DNA from: Oceanimonas doudoroffii
GTDB lineage: Bacteria > Pseudomonadota > Gammaproteobacteria > Enterobacterales > Aeromonadaceae
Length of the DNA: 64,000 nucleotides
Assembly: GCF_002242685.1 (NCBI RefSeq)
Contig: NZ_NBIM01000001.1
Span: forward strand, 992,001 to 1,056,000
Reading direction: 5' to 3'
Made by a program: the position numbers and the translations under genes. The notes below the pieces were generated by a model that was not told the DNA's origin, made no database searches, and saw only the letters and a list, made by a program, of their open reading frames with translations. Of this stretch, positions 44,452-53,870 are shown one piece after another. Within the stretch, counting starts at the first letter, position 1. Each line of letters begins with the position of its first letter.

Positions 44452-44522
44452 GGGGAAGCAAGCTTCCCCCTGTTTCGGTCAGCACGCACCCGGGGCGGCA
44501 AGCATGTGCCTTGCCGCCCCGG
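44452..44522 (+). other. Two hairpins between the TAXI and permease genes
   Basis: GGGGAAGC/GCTTCCCC (44452-44459 with 44462-44469) and a 13-bp GC-rich hairpin (44490-44502 with 44510-44522, 7-base loop) lie in the spacer. Neither has a T run, so they look like mRNA-stabilising or processing structures, which would favour more binding protein than permease. Confidence 0.6.
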
Positions 44523-44558
44523 CTTGCTGTTTATTCCTGACCTTCGGAGGAAAAGTCC

Positions 44559-47138
44559 ATGTCCCAACCGCCTCAGGACAACACGCAACAACAGCTGGAC
44601 GACATGCTGGCCCAGGCCGACACCGGCGGCCGTCATCCCACCGGCATTGGCCATTGGGTGCTGCTGCTGGTTCCCCTGTGCTGGGCGCTGTTTCAGCTGT
44701 GGTATGTCTCGCCCCTGCCCTTTATGTTCAACCTGGGCATTTTCAACGATACCGAGGCCCGTTCCATTCACCTGGCCTTTGCGGTGTTTCTGTCGTTCAC
44801 CGCCTTTCCGGCGCTCAAGCATTCGCCCCGGGACCGCATTCCCTGGCACGACTGGACCCTGGCCTTGATTGGCGCCTTCTGCGCCTCCTATCTGTTTCTG
44901 TTCTACCGGGAACTGGCCAGCCGGCCGGGACTGCCCATCATGCAGGATCTGGTGGTGGCCTGTATCGGTATGGTGCTGCTGCTGGAAGCAACCCGCCGGG
45001 CCCTTGGGCCACCGCTGATGGTGGTGGCGGCGATCTTTTTATTCTACACCTTTGCCGGCCCCTGGATGCCGGAAGTGATCGCTCATCGTGGCGCCAGCCT
45101 GGCTCGCACCGTGACCCACCAGTGGCTGACCACCGAAGGGGTCTTTGGCGTGGCACTGGGGGTGTCCACCTCCTTTGTATTCATGTTTGTGCTGTTCGGC
45201 TCGCTGCTGGAACGGGCCGGCGCCGGCAATTACTTTATCAAGCTGGCATTTTCCCTGCTCGGCCACCTGCGCGGCGGCCCGGCCAAGGCGGCGGTAGTGT
45301 CGTCGGGGCTGTCGGGACTGGTGTCCGGCTCGTCCATCGCCAACGTGGTGACCACGGGCACCTTTACCATACCGCTGATGAAACGGGTCGGCTTTCCCGC
45401 CACCAAGGCCGGTGCGGTGGAAGTGGCCGCCTCCACCAATGGTCAGCTAACGCCGCCCATCATGGGCGCCGCCGCCTTTCTGATGGTGGAGTACGTCGGC
45501 ATCTCCTATATCGAGGTGATCAAGGCGGCGATACTGCCGGCGCTGATCTCCTACGCCGCACTGATCTACATTGTGCATCTGGAAGCCGTCAAGGCCGGCA
45601 TGCAGCCACTGCAACGGCGCCATCGCCCCAGCCTGGCCCAGCGCCTGCTTGGCGGGCTGACCGCGGTGATCGCCCTGATGGTACTGACCGCCGTGGTCTA
45701 CTACGGCATCGGCTGGACCAAGACCCTGTTCGGCCCCCTGGCCAGCTGGATACTGGCGTTGCTGGCGTTACTGGTGTACCTGGCGCTGGTGGCCTGGGCC
45801 GCCCGACTGCCGGATCTGGCCATGGATGACCCGGAAAACCCGGACATTCACATGCCCGAGCCCGGCCCCACCTTCAAGTCGGGCATGTATTACCTGCTGC
45901 CCATCGTGGTGCTGGTGTGGTGCCTGACCGTGGAGCGACTGTCGCCGGGGCTGTCGGCATTCTGGGCCACCCTGTTCATGATGTTTATCGTGGTGACCCA
46001 CAAGCCGCTCAAGGCCCTGTTTCGCAAACAGCACAGCGAGGGGCTGCTCAGGGAAGGCGCCTTTGATCTGTTTATGGGGCTGGTCACCGGCGCCCGCAAC
46101 ATGATTGGCATCGGCGTGGCCACCGCCGCCGCCGGCATCGTAGTGGGCACCGTCACCCTGACCGGCATCGGCCTGGTGATGACGGAGTTCGTGGAGTTTA
46201 TCTCCGGCGGCAGCCTGCTGTTGATGCTGATCTTTACCGCGGTGATCAGCCTGCTGTTGGGCATGGGCCTGCCCACCACCGCCAACTACATAGTGGTATC
46301 GACCCTGATGGCACCGGTGATTGTCAACCTGGGCGCCCAGCACGGGCTGATTGTGCCGCTGATTGCCGTGCACCTGTTCGTGTTCTATTTTGGCATTCTC
46401 GCCGACGACACGCCGCCGGTGGGGCTGGCGGCCTTTGCTGCCGCCGCCATTGCCAAGGCCGATCCAATCAAGACCGGTATTCAGGGCTTTACCTACGACA
46501 TTCGTACCGCCATTTTGCCCTTTATGTTTATCTTCAATACCCAGCTGCTGTTACTGGGCATCGACAGCTGGAGCGGCCTGTTGATCACCATCGCCAGCGC
46601 GCTGGCGGCCATGCTGCTGTTTGCCGCCGCCACTCAGGGCTACTGGTTGGTGAAAAGTCGCTGGTGGGAAACCCTGGCGCTGCTGCTGGTGGCCTTTACC
46701 CTGTTCCGGCCTGGCTTTTTCTGGGACAAGGTGTTTCCGCCCATGGCCCAGTACGACGCCAGCCAGTGGGAGCAGGTGGTGGAGAGCCTGCCCGCAAGCG
46801 AGTCGATCATTCTGCAACTAGGGGGCACCAACCTGTTTGGCGAGCCGGTCAGTAAAATCGTCAAGCTCAACTTTGACGCCAGCCGGCAGAGTGCCGCCGA
46901 GCGCCTGGCCAGTACCGGTATCAGCAGCCTGCGTCGCGACGGCGACAAGGTCATGGTCGACATGGTCGACTTTGGTAGCCAGGCCGAGCGGCTGGGGGTG
47001 GACTTCGACCTGGAGGTGGTGGCACTGCAACGGCCCTCGGACCGGCCCGACAAGGAATGGATGTTTATTCCCGCCCTGATCCTGGCCGGCCTGGTTGCCT
47101 GGGGGCAACGCCGGCGCCGACCGACACCAAGCCCCTGA
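44559..47138 (+). CDS. TRAP transporter fused permease (4TM-12TM)
   Basis: Fused permease, 859 aa, combining the small DctQ-like and large DctM-like subunits, as in the TAXI-type systems. More than a dozen hydrophobic helices are visible. Conserved DctM stretches: GVSTSFVFMFVLFGSLLERAGAGNYF, VSGSSIANVVTTGTFTIPLMKRVGFP, GQLTPPIMGAAAFLM and GMGLPTTANYIVVSTL. The C-terminal part beyond residue 720 is a soluble DUF3394-like domain with alternating charged residues. The ATG at 44559 has CGGAGGAA before it. Ion-coupled import of an unknown organic anion is likely. Confidence 0.94.
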   Translation: MSQPPQDNTQQQLDDMLAQADTGGRHPTGIGHWVLLLVPLCWALFQLWYVSPLPFMFNLGIFNDTEARSIHLAFAVFLSFTAFPALKHSPRDRIPWHDWTLALIGAFCASYLFLFYRELASRPGLPIMQDLVVACIGMVLLLEATRRALGPPLMVVAAIFLFYTFAGPWMPEVIAHRGASLARTVTHQWLTTEGVFGVALGVSTSFVFMFVLFGSLLERAGAGNYFIKLAFSLLGHLRGGPAKAAVVSSGLSGLVSGSSIANVVTTGTFTIPLMKRVGFPATKAGAVEVAASTNGQLTPPIMGAAAFLMVEYVGISYIEVIKAAILPALISYAALIYIVHLEAVKAGMQPLQRRHRPSLAQRLLGGLTAVIALMVLTAVVYYGIGWTKTLFGPLASWILALLALLVYLALVAWAARLPDLAMDDPENPDIHMPEPGPTFKSGMYYLLPIVVLVWCLTVERLSPGLSAFWATLFMMFIVVTHKPLKALFRKQHSEGLLREGAFDLFMGLVTGARNMIGIGVATAAAGIVVGTVTLTGIGLVMTEFVEFISGGSLLLMLIFTAVISLLLGMGLPTTANYIVVSTLMAPVIVNLGAQHGLIVPLIAVHLFVFYFGILADDTPPVGLAAFAAAAIAKADPIKTGIQGFTYDIRTAILPFMFIFNTQLLLLGIDSWSGLLITIASALAAMLLFAAATQGYWLVKSRWWETLALLLVAFTLFRPGFFWDKVFPPMAQYDASQWEQVVESLPASESIILQLGGTNLFGEPVSKIVKLNFDASRQSAAERLASTGISSLRRDGDKVMVDMVDFGSQAERLGVDFDLEVVALQRPSDRPDKEWMFIPALILAGLVAWGQRRRRPTPSP

Positions 47139-47183
47139 TCACACGGCCGGCCAACTCGGCCGGCTGTTACATGGGATTAAAGC

Positions 47184-47215
47184 AAAAAGCCCGCTGCATA
47201 TGCAGCGGGCTTTTT
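47184..47215. terminator. Bidirectional terminator between the TRAP permease and tRNA-Ser
   Basis: A perfect 32-base palindrome with A and T runs on either side; 47184-47215. It serves the permease on the plus strand and tRNA-Ser on the minus strand. Confidence 0.93.
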
Positions 47216-47221
47216 GATGTC

Positions 47222-47312
47222 TGGCGGAGGAGGTGGGATTTGAACCCACGGTGGGCTATAAACCCACGCCGGTTTTCAAGACCGGTGCATTCAACCACTC
47301 TGCCACCCCTCC
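47222..47312 (-). tRNA. tRNA-Ser (UGA)
   Basis: A 91-base type II tRNA with a long variable arm, on the minus strand. Acceptor GGAGGGG pairs with the CCTCCTCC end, anticodon loop CTTGAAA (UGA), T-arm GGGTTCAAATCCC. CCA is encoded. Confidence 0.97.
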
Positions 47313-47323
47313 TGACCCGGCGA

Positions 47324-47353
47324 ATCATACTGCGGCCGGCCTCGCGCTGTAAA
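47324..47353 (-). promoter_or_regulatory. Promoter of tRNA-Ser
   Basis: TTTACA (47348-47353), 18 bases, TATGAT (47324-47329) on the minus strand, 11 bases before the tRNA 5' end. A GC-rich segment follows, as for stable RNAs. Confidence 0.6.
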
Positions 47354-47365
47354 GGGCGTGACGGT

Positions 47366-47566
47366 TCAATTGCTTTTCAAATCATCATTTTGCGCATTTT
47401 TTGAGGGGCCGGGTGTGCCGCGTCTCAGAAAGTAGTCCCGTAGAAACTGCTCATCCAGGGGAGACAGATCGAAATGATTGCTGGCTTCGGCGATGGCATT
47501 CCGATCGATACACGCCTGTTCGGTGAGCCAGCGCAACGCCTTGCGCAGGGATTCATGTTCTCTCAT
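47366..47566 (-). CDS. Hypothetical 66-aa protein
   Basis: A 66-aa protein beginning MREHESLRKALRWLTEQ, with a strong GGAG six bases before the ATG. It is hydrophilic and predicted helical with a charged C-terminus; no membrane segment or domain is recognised. EQFLRDYFLRRG near the middle is Arg/Lys-rich and could contact nucleic acid, but that is only a guess. It is upstream of, and in the same direction as, tRNA-Ser, and divergent from the HPP gene. Confidence 0.65.
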   Translation of the reverse strand: MREHESLRKALRWLTEQACIDRNAIAEASNHFDLSPLDEQFLRDYFLRRGTPGPSKNAQNDDLKSN

Positions 47567-47686
47567 GGTTTACTCCTTGCCGGGGCTTCGGGAAAGGCGA
47601 CTTTTATTTTATATGCATTTTAAATACAATTTAACAGCTTGCTTCATAAGCCTAATCATAAAAATACGCATCCCCATGAGGTCTCA

Positions 47687-48235
47687 ATGCACTTAAAACA
47701 CCGCCTGCGTGACGCTGGCCTCGCCGGAATTGCCGGCTTTGTGGCCGTTATCTGCCTGAGCTATCTGAAACACTGGACCCATTTCATGGTGCTGAGCGCG
47801 CCCATGGGTGCCAGCCTGGTGCTGTTGCTGTTACTGCCTTCTGCGCCCCTGTCCCGCCCCAAAAACGTGATTCTGGGACACCTGCTGACCACCTGCGTCG
47901 CCGTCGCCGGACTGGAGCTGATTCCCGACCCGCTGCTGGGACTGGGATTCTGCTTTGGCCTGAGCCTGGCGCTAATGGTCGTGACCGATACCCTGCACCC
48001 GCCCGCCGGTGCCAACCCCATACTGATTTACCTGTCGGCCGCCCACCTGTCCCCCCTGGACTTTATTCTGCCCACCCTGGCCGGCACCCTCTTTATGGTA
48101 GGCTTTGCCAGTGCCTATCACTATGTGTTTACCCACAGACGCTATCCGTTCGGACCCAAGTCTCACCAGGGTGAACAGGCAAAGGCCAAGCCGGCGGACG
48201 CCACAGCGCCCGCCCTAGGCAGACCAGATAAATAA
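47687..48235 (+). CDS. HPP-family membrane protein
   Basis: Integral membrane protein of 182 aa with four to five hydrophobic helices and the family motif HPPAGANP (residues 101-108 region). HPP proteins occur widely; some cyanobacterial members are reported to transport nitrite, and the E. coli-type members are uncharacterised. Here the genome has nitrate reduction genes, but they are 20 kb away, so a nitrite role is only a possibility. GAGG before the ATG at 47687 supports this start over an upstream in-frame ATG. A charged tail (PKSHQGEQAKAKPAD) ends the protein. Confidence 0.8.
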   Translation: MHLKHRLRDAGLAGIAGFVAVICLSYLKHWTHFMVLSAPMGASLVLLLLLPSAPLSRPKNVILGHLLTTCVAVAGLELIPDPLLGLGFCFGLSLALMVVTDTLHPPAGANPILIYLSAAHLSPLDFILPTLAGTLFMVGFASAYHYVFTHRRYPFGPKSHQGEQAKAKPADATAPALGRPDK

Positions 48236-48254
48236 GAGCCGAAAGGCTCTTTTT
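48235..48254 (+). terminator. Terminator of the HPP gene
   Basis: AGAGCC/GGCTCT (48235-48240 with 48245-48250), GAAA loop, then T. It begins at the last base of the HPP stop codon. Confidence 0.8.
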
Positions 48255-48467
48255 ATTCCCTGCCTTCCTTCACACTCGGCACTCGGCCGGACAGCACTTA
48301 AAAACCTTCAATAGAAGATTCTTCATATAAAATTATTTGTGGTTTTAAGAGATGGATCACAATATTAGCGTCACAAATCGGTAACATCCTTGTACCCCAA
48401 ACACACGCACATTGGTGTCATTGGGTTTTCGACAATCAATACAATGGATACAAGGATACAGGAAGTC

Positions 48468-49253
48468 ATGATCAGGAAATCCACCCTGCCCCTGCTGGTT
48501 GCCATCACCGGCATGCCGGCCCTGGCCGCCGACTGGAGCACCACCGAACTGCACTACCAGCTGGGCGAGCTCAAACAGCAGCCCTTTGGCCCCGAGGCCA
48601 ACCGCAAGTCGACCACCAGCATCTACACCCTGCAACATGCCAGTGGCTGGAAATATGGCGACAACTTCTTTTTCGTGGACTACTCCGACTGGAAGGACGA
48701 TCAGCGCCATCGTGACTGGTATGGCGAGGGTTATTTCAACTTCAGCCTGGGCAAGATCGGCGGACACGATCTGAGCCTGGGGCCGATCAAGGACGTGGGC
48801 ATCGTGCTTGGGGTCAATGCCGGGGGAGACAGCAAGGTGCGCAAGTATCTGCCGGGCCTGCAGCTGGCCCTGGACGTACCGGGCGCCGCCTTCTTCAATA
48901 CTCTGATCACCGCCTATATCGACGACAGCACCGGCGTGGCCGGCGGCGGAGCCCCGCGGGAGAGCGACAGCTGGATGCTGGATACCGCCTGGGCCTTCCC
49001 CTTTGCCCTGGGGCGCCACGACTTCAGCCTGGAAGGTCATGTTGAATACATTGGCAGCCGTGACAACGAATTTGGTGACAAGGTCAAGGCACATGTGCTG
49101 GCACAACCCCAGTTACGCTACGATCTGGGTAAGACCCTGTTCAATGATCCCAAGCGGCTGTTCGTGGGCGTGGAATATCAGTACTGGCACAACAAGTTCG
49201 GCGGCTCGGTGACCGAAAGCGCGGTGCAGGCCCTGGCAGCCTGGCGCTTCTGA
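48468..49253 (+). CDS. Outer-membrane channel, Tsx/OmpK family
   Basis: Outer-membrane beta-barrel of 261 aa, with a signal peptide (MIRKSTLPLLVAITGMPALA). The Tsx/OmpK pattern is visible: the N-terminal ADWSTTELHYQLG, IYTLQHASGWKYGDNFFFVDY, LGPIKDVGIVLGVN and the final aromatic residue (WRF) needed for barrel assembly. Tsx channels take up nucleosides and OmpK is a phage receptor in Vibrio. AGGAAGTC precedes the ATG at 48468. It converges with another member of the family. Confidence 0.86.
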   Translation: MIRKSTLPLLVAITGMPALAADWSTTELHYQLGELKQQPFGPEANRKSTTSIYTLQHASGWKYGDNFFFVDYSDWKDDQRHRDWYGEGYFNFSLGKIGGHDLSLGPIKDVGIVLGVNAGGDSKVRKYLPGLQLALDVPGAAFFNTLITAYIDDSTGVAGGGAPRESDSWMLDTAWAFPFALGRHDFSLEGHVEYIGSRDNEFGDKVKAHVLAQPQLRYDLGKTLFNDPKRLFVGVEYQYWHNKFGGSVTESAVQALAAWRF

Positions 49254-49265
49254 ACCAGAAAAGGA

Positions 49266-49292
49266 AAAAGAGCGCCGAAGCGCTCTTTTTTA
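49266..49292. terminator. Bidirectional terminator between the two Tsx-like genes
   Basis: AAAAGAGCGC/GCGCTCTTTT (49266-49275 with 49280-49289), CGAA loop, with A and T runs. It lies between convergent genes. Confidence 0.88.
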
Positions 49293-49331
49293 TATCACGG
49301 AAAGGGATTTACACCCGGAAAAGCCCCCGGC

Positions 49332-50195
49332 TCAGAAATGCCATTCCAGCTGGAAAGTCGGGGCACGGGTGTCAACGCCCGGCTTACCATGGTTACCGAA
49401 CTTGTTGTCCCAGTATTCGTAGCCCACGCCGGCCCACAGGGTATTGCTCTTGTTAAAGGCCAGATCACCCACGTCCACCATCAGGGAGGTACGGATCAGC
49501 ACCTCCGGCTTGGTCTCGTTAAAGTTGTAGTCTTCCCCTTTGGCACCATTGTAGTTACCGAAACCCTGGAATTTCATCGGTACCGGGCCGGCGTTAAAGG
49601 GAATGCCCCAGGTCAGGTTCACTATATAGTAGGGGTCAAAGCTGATGTCGCTCTGCTGGCAGAAACTGGCACCACAGTGGTTTCGCTCATAGCCGTAAAA
49701 CAGGCTCAAATCCGCAAAGCCCTTGGGCAGACCGAACTTCAGGGTCGGACCAACTACCAGCAACTGCTTGCGCGGGGCAAAGGCGGTATTTTTGGTATTA
49801 AGGTCGACACCGGCGGTCACGGCCACTTCCTTGACCGGGCCAAAGCTCAGATCGGTATCAAATACCTTGCCCAGGTGCAGCTGATGGCGGTAGGTCAGAT
49901 AGGCTTCCATGGCACCGTCGCCTTCACCACGATCGCTGCCGCTGGCCGGATCCATATCGTCCGACTGCAGAATATCCAGGTTAAAGAAGTTCTGGCCGTA
50001 AGCGTAACCGCTGGCATGAGTCAGCTGCAGAATGTGTTTTTCTACATCATTAGGATTGTTCGGCTCGGTGAACTCGGTGCCATAGCGATAGCCGATATAA
50101 GTATCGGACCAGGTGGCGGCGCTCAGCTGAGGAGTGGCAACAACGGCCAAGGCCAGGGCAGACAGGGTGAAAACGCGCTTGCTGGTGTGCTTCAT
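49332..50195 (-). CDS. Outer-membrane channel, Tsx/OmpK family (paralogue)
   Basis: Outer-membrane protein of 287 aa. The signal peptide (KHTSKRVFTLSALALAVVATPQLSA) is followed by ATWSDTYIGYRYGTEF, HILQLTHASGYAYGQNFFNLDI, FGPVKEVAVTAGVDLN and the closing EWHF aromatic end, so it is a diverged relative of the convergent gene at 48468. Two Cys (CGASFCQQ) around residue 190 may form a disulfide in a loop. The ligand is unknown; nucleosides are possible. It is preceded by a 180-base AT-rich region with no clear operator. Confidence 0.85.
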   Translation of the reverse strand: MKHTSKRVFTLSALALAVVATPQLSAATWSDTYIGYRYGTEFTEPNNPNDVEKHILQLTHASGYAYGQNFFNLDILQSDDMDPASGSDRGEGDGAMEAYLTYRHQLHLGKVFDTDLSFGPVKEVAVTAGVDLNTKNTAFAPRKQLLVVGPTLKFGLPKGFADLSLFYGYERNHCGASFCQQSDISFDPYYIVNLTWGIPFNAGPVPMKFQGFGNYNGAKGEDYNFNETKPEVLIRTSLMVDVGDLAFNKSNTLWAGVGYEYWDNKFGNHGKPGVDTRAPTFQLEWHF

Positions 50196-50377
50196 AACCG
50201 TGATTCCTTCACATGGTTCAAAGGGTGTATCCTGATGTGAATACAAAGTAATATTTTTTTGTACTTATTGTACCCAACTTTTCAGCAATTAAATGATTAC
50301 ACAGGCACACACTTAAAATCTACATTTTGTTTACAAAAACGCGTCAGCTTCACAAAAGTTCTGCACCAGCCACCCGT

Positions 50378-51403
50378 TCAAGCCAACTGATCCGTGGTCA
50401 AGCGCACCGGTGTCACCATCAGGGCAGCGCGTTGGCCCGGCGCCACATCGGCATTGGGAAACACCACGGCCTCACCGTCAGATTGTGCACACCAGCGACG
50501 TTCTCCGTCGGTGGCCAGCAACGTGCCAGCCTCAAAGGTCGTGAAATTGGAGACATCCTTGCTAAAGTTAAGACGAAAATTCTCGCTCTGCTTGACGATT
50601 TCCTGACAAACGTCAAACACCTCCAGCCTGGCCAGATCCGGCGCCGGAGGTTGCCAGCCGGGCGTGGAGATCAAGGCGGTCAGGCACTGCTCCAGCGCCG
50701 TCAGCCGACCGAGATCATTCTGGCCAAAGGGCATGACCTTGCCCAGCTCAATGGTAAAGGCCTGGGCGCCAAAACGGCGGGCACTAAAGTAACTGAAGGT
50801 GGTGGTGGGCGCCTGGGAGAGCAAAATGGTGTTGATGCCGGCCGCCTGCAACAATCCCAGCTGGCTGCTGCTGTAGGGAGCTCCATGGGTAAAGGGGTGC
50901 ACCACAAACTTTTCATGCAGTGAGGGCCGAATGGCGGTATGCAAATCGTAGTGCAACCGTTCACCGTCTTCGCGCGCGTCAAAGAAACGGGTTACATAGC
51001 CTTCCAGCGCCGCCGCCCGCTGCCGTTCCTGACTCTCCACCCCGCCGCGGGCGTGTGCCCCGGAAAACAGCCGGTTGAGATTTTCCTTCAGCTCCCGTAC
51101 GCCGGCATTCATCGCCGCCGGATGACCAAAGATCAGCAACAGTCGCTGGCGACAGCGCAGCCGGCCCGAAACCAGTTGTTGCAGCAGCCGCTCGCACAGC
51201 TCGATGGGCGCGGTTTCATTGCCGTGAATGCCGCAGGAAATCACCAGATCCCGCTGCGCCGGTAGCGCCGGCTCAAGACAAATCACGCCGGTGTCCCACA
51301 CCTCGGCGCGAGTGCCATCGGGCAGGGTTTCGGTAAAGGGTTCCAGGTGCCAAGGGTGGCGTCGGCTCAGGGCCAGAAAGTCGTTCAGCCGAGTATTGTT
51401 CAC
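50378..51403 (-). CDS. astE: Succinylglutamate desuccinylase
   Basis: AstE, 341 aa, last enzyme of the arginine succinyltransferase pathway, releasing succinate and glutamate. It belongs to the zinc carboxypeptidase fold; the zinc ligands are in CGIHGNETAPIE and a later His in HYDLHTAIR, with Glu in FTIELGK. I take the GTG at 51403, preceded by GGAGG with five bases' spacing; longer starts lack a site. It is monocistronic here, unlike the astCADBE operon of E. coli. Confidence 0.94.
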   Translation of the reverse strand: MNNTRLNDFLALSRRHPWHLEPFTETLPDGTRAEVWDTGVICLEPALPAQRDLVISCGIHGNETAPIELCERLLQQLVSGRLRCRQRLLLIFGHPAAMNAGVRELKENLNRLFSGAHARGGVESQERQRAAALEGYVTRFFDAREDGERLHYDLHTAIRPSLHEKFVVHPFTHGAPYSSSQLGLLQAAGINTILLSQAPTTTFSYFSARRFGAQAFTIELGKVMPFGQNDLGRLTALEQCLTALISTPGWQPPAPDLARLEVFDVCQEIVKQSENFRLNFSKDVSNFTTFEAGTLLATDGERRWCAQSDGEAVVFPNADVAPGQRAALMVTPVRLTTDQLA

Positions 51404-51533
51404 AGATACCTCCATTAATCCGCGTTTTGACAAAATATTACCATGCCATGAAACACGATTTTGGTATCAAAGTCTAAATACGTTCACACAGGACAACAGC
51501 GGGCGCTGAAAAAGGCAGGTACGTAAAACAAAA

Positions 51534-51557
51534 CGGCCGGCAGTGAAATGCCGGCCG
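51534..51557 (-). terminator. Terminator of pgm
   Basis: CGGCCGGCA/TGCCGGCCG (51534-51542 with 51549-51557), 6-base loop, followed on the minus strand by TTTTGTTTT. It ends seqA-pgm. Confidence 0.88.
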
Positions 51558-51569
51558 GTAAGAGAAGGC

Positions 51570-53213
51570 TCAGACGCCGGCGCGGGCGAAGACATCACCA
51601 ACCAGGGCCTTGGCTTCGGTGATCAGCTGTTCGAGGTGGTGCTCATTCCGAAAACTTTCGGCATAGATTTTATACACCTGCTCGGTGCCGCTGGGACGGG
51701 CGGCAAACCAGCCCTGCCCGGTCACCACTTTGAGACCGCCGATGGCGGCGCCATTACCCGGTGCCGCCGTCAGCCGGGCAATAATGGCATCACCTGCCAG
51801 GGTATCGGCCTGTACGTCCTCGGGATTGAGCGCCGCCAACACTTTTTTCTGGGCGTGACTGGCCGGCGCATCCACCCGCCGGTAGCAGGGGCGGCCCAAT
51901 TCCTGGGTGAGTCGATCATAATACTGGTGCGGGGTCAGGCCGGTGACCGCCAGCATCTCCGCCGCCAGCAACGAGGGAATGAAGCCGTCCTTGTCGGTGG
52001 TCCAGACACCGCCGTCACGGCGCAGGAAAGATGCCCCCGCACTCTCCTCGCCCACAAAGGCCAACCGGCCTTCCATCAGCGGCTGGACATACCATTTGAA
52101 GCCCACGGGCACTTCCATCAGCGGCCGTTCCAAACTGGCCGCCACCCGATCGATGATGGACGACGACACCAGGGTCTTGCCTACCGCCAGGCTGACCGGC
52201 CAATCGGGCCTGTGGGTAAACAGGTAATGAATGCACACCGCCAGGTAATGGTTGGGGTTCATCAGCCCCTCGGCGTCCACAATGCCATGGCGATCGTAAT
52301 CCGGATCGTTGCCACAGGCGATGTCGAACTGATCTTTCAACGCCAGCAGGTTTTGCATGCTCCAGGGGCTCGAGCAGTCCATGCGGATTTTGCCGTCGTG
52401 ATCCAGGGTCATAAAACCAAAGTCCGCATCCTGGCGTTCGTTGACCACGGTAATATCGAGGCCATGGCGTGCGGCAATGCGCGGCCAATAGGCCAGGCCG
52501 GAGCCGCCCAGAGGATCCACGCCGATGCGAATGCCCGCGCGGCGAATGGCGTCCATGTCGATCACCTCGGCCAGGTCGTCCACATAAGCGGAGACATAGT
52601 CGTGCTCAACCGCCCGGGCCAACGCCTCGAGATAAGGCACCTGGCGCACACCGGCGTTGCCCTCCGCCAGCAGGTCATTGGCACGACGCTGGATCACCGT
52701 GGTGGCCTCGGCGCTGGCCGGGCCACCGTCCGGGCCGTTGTACTTGATGCCGCCATCCCGGGGCGGATTGTGTGACGGCGTAAGCACCAGGCCGTCTGCC
52801 TGCTGTTCGGCATGACGTCGATTATGACCGAGAATGGCATGGGAAATAACCGGGGTGGGCGTATAGCCCCCGCCCTGCTGAACCCTGACCTCTACCCCAT
52901 TGGCCACCAGCACTTCCAGCGCCGCACCAAAGGCCGCTTCCGACAGGGCATGGGTGTCCATGCCCAGAAACAGCGGGCCGCTCAGCCCCTGCTGTTGCCG
53001 GTATTCGGCCACGGCCTGGCAGATGGCGTGAATATGGGCCTGGTTAAAGCTGGTATCCAGGGCCGACCCCCGGTGCCCGGATGTACCGAACGATACTCGC
53101 TGGGCAGGCTCGGACGGGGTCGGCACCCGCTGGTAAAAGGCCGCCATCAACTGGGGAATATTGACCAGATCGGCGCGTTGGGCCGGCAAGCCGGCCCTGG
53201 GGTGCGTGCTCAT
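51570..53213 (-). CDS. pgm: Phosphoglucomutase
   Basis: Alpha-D-phosphohexomutase, 547 aa, interconverting glucose 1-phosphate and glucose 6-phosphate. The catalytic phosphoserine is in LTPSHNPP, the metal-binding loop contains DPDYDRHG, and the substrate-binding segments GEESAGASF and [13 protein letters not shown] follow. Length agrees with E. coli Pgm (546 aa). It is downstream of seqA with 20 bases between, the conserved seqA-pgm operon. The GGGTG region before the start lies within the spacer. Confidence 0.96.
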   Translation of the reverse strand: MSTHPRAGLPAQRADLVNIPQLMAAFYQRVPTPSEPAQRVSFGTSGHRGSALDTSFNQAHIHAICQAVAEYRQQQGLSGPLFLGMDTHALSEAAFGAALEVLVANGVEVRVQQGGGYTPTPVISHAILGHNRRHAEQQADGLVLTPSHNPPRDGGIKYNGPDGGPASAEATTVIQRRANDLLAEGNAGVRQVPYLEALARAVEHDYVSAYVDDLAEVIDMDAIRRAGIRIGVDPLGGSGLAYWPRIAARHGLDITVVNERQDADFGFMTLDHDGKIRMDCSSPWSMQNLLALKDQFDIACGNDPDYDRHGIVDAEGLMNPNHYLAVCIHYLFTHRPDWPVSLAVGKTLVSSSIIDRVAASLERPLMEVPVGFKWYVQPLMEGRLAFVGEESAGASFLRRDGGVWTTDKDGFIPSLLAAEMLAVTGLTPHQYYDRLTQELGRPCYRRVDAPASHAQKKVLAALNPEDVQADTLAGDAIIARLTAAPGNGAAIGGLKVVTGQGWFAARPSGTEQVYKIYAESFRNEHHLEQLITEAKALVGDVFARAGV

Positions 53214-53233
53214 GTTTTCGGTCCTTGATGTAT

Positions 53234-53746
53234 TCAGATGCTCTGGCTGACCCGCTCGATCAGGCCGTGGGCATAGCCCATGGCGGCCATCAGCTGCGCG
53301 ACGATATTGCGCTTGCGGCCGGTATTGGTATTGGTGATCACCCAGTAGGGGCTGCCCTCAATCGGGCGGGGCTTGGTGGTGTTGCCCGCGGCCAGCAGCG
53401 CCGTTTCAGAGTCGGCGAAATAAATGCGTTTGCGGCCCTTGATGTCCGAAGCCTGGGCAAAGGCGGCGGGATTTTCCCGGTAAAGTACCGCTAGGATCGT
53501 CATAAAGCGCTCAATGGCCGAATCCTGGGCGGCCAGCGCACCAGACTCCAGCATACGCAGCACTCCTTCGCCCTGGGCCCGGGCAGGTGCCGCCGGCGTT
53601 ACCGTCTCGACGTCGGCCTGATTATCCAGTTTCAGCAGGCGGCGCAGAATATCCGAGGCGCTCTCGCCAATATGCCGCGTGTTGCTGGCGATATAACGGT
53701 AGAGCTCTTCATCCACCTCTATGGTTTTCATCATTTTTTCTGGCAT
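53234..53746 (-). CDS. seqA: Negative regulator of replication initiation SeqA
   Basis: SeqA, 170 aa, which binds hemimethylated GATC sites to sequester oriC and restrain DnaA. The N-terminal oligomerisation part has [33 protein letters not shown], and the C-terminal DNA-binding domain contains [35 protein letters not shown] take the ATG at 53746 because GGGAG stands five bases before it; the classic MKTIEVD ATG five codons later has none. It sits upstream of pgm and divergent from ybfF, as in E. coli. Confidence 0.94.
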   Translation of the reverse strand: MPEKMMKTIEVDEELYRYIASNTRHIGESASDILRRLLKLDNQADVETVTPAAPARAQGEGVLRMLESGALAAQDSAIERFMTILAVLYRENPAAFAQASDIKGRKRIYFADSETALLAAGNTTKPRPIEGSPYWVITNTNTGRKRNIVAQLMAAMGYAHGLIERVSQSI

Positions 53747-53870
53747 ATCCACTCCCAGTGAAGAGTGGGCGATTATACATGGAGCGGCGCCGCGGCCCAA
53801 GCGGGTTGCGCCCGCCAGCGAGGCAAGCAACAATATGACTCCCTGATGTCAACACAACCCTCGAGTATCC

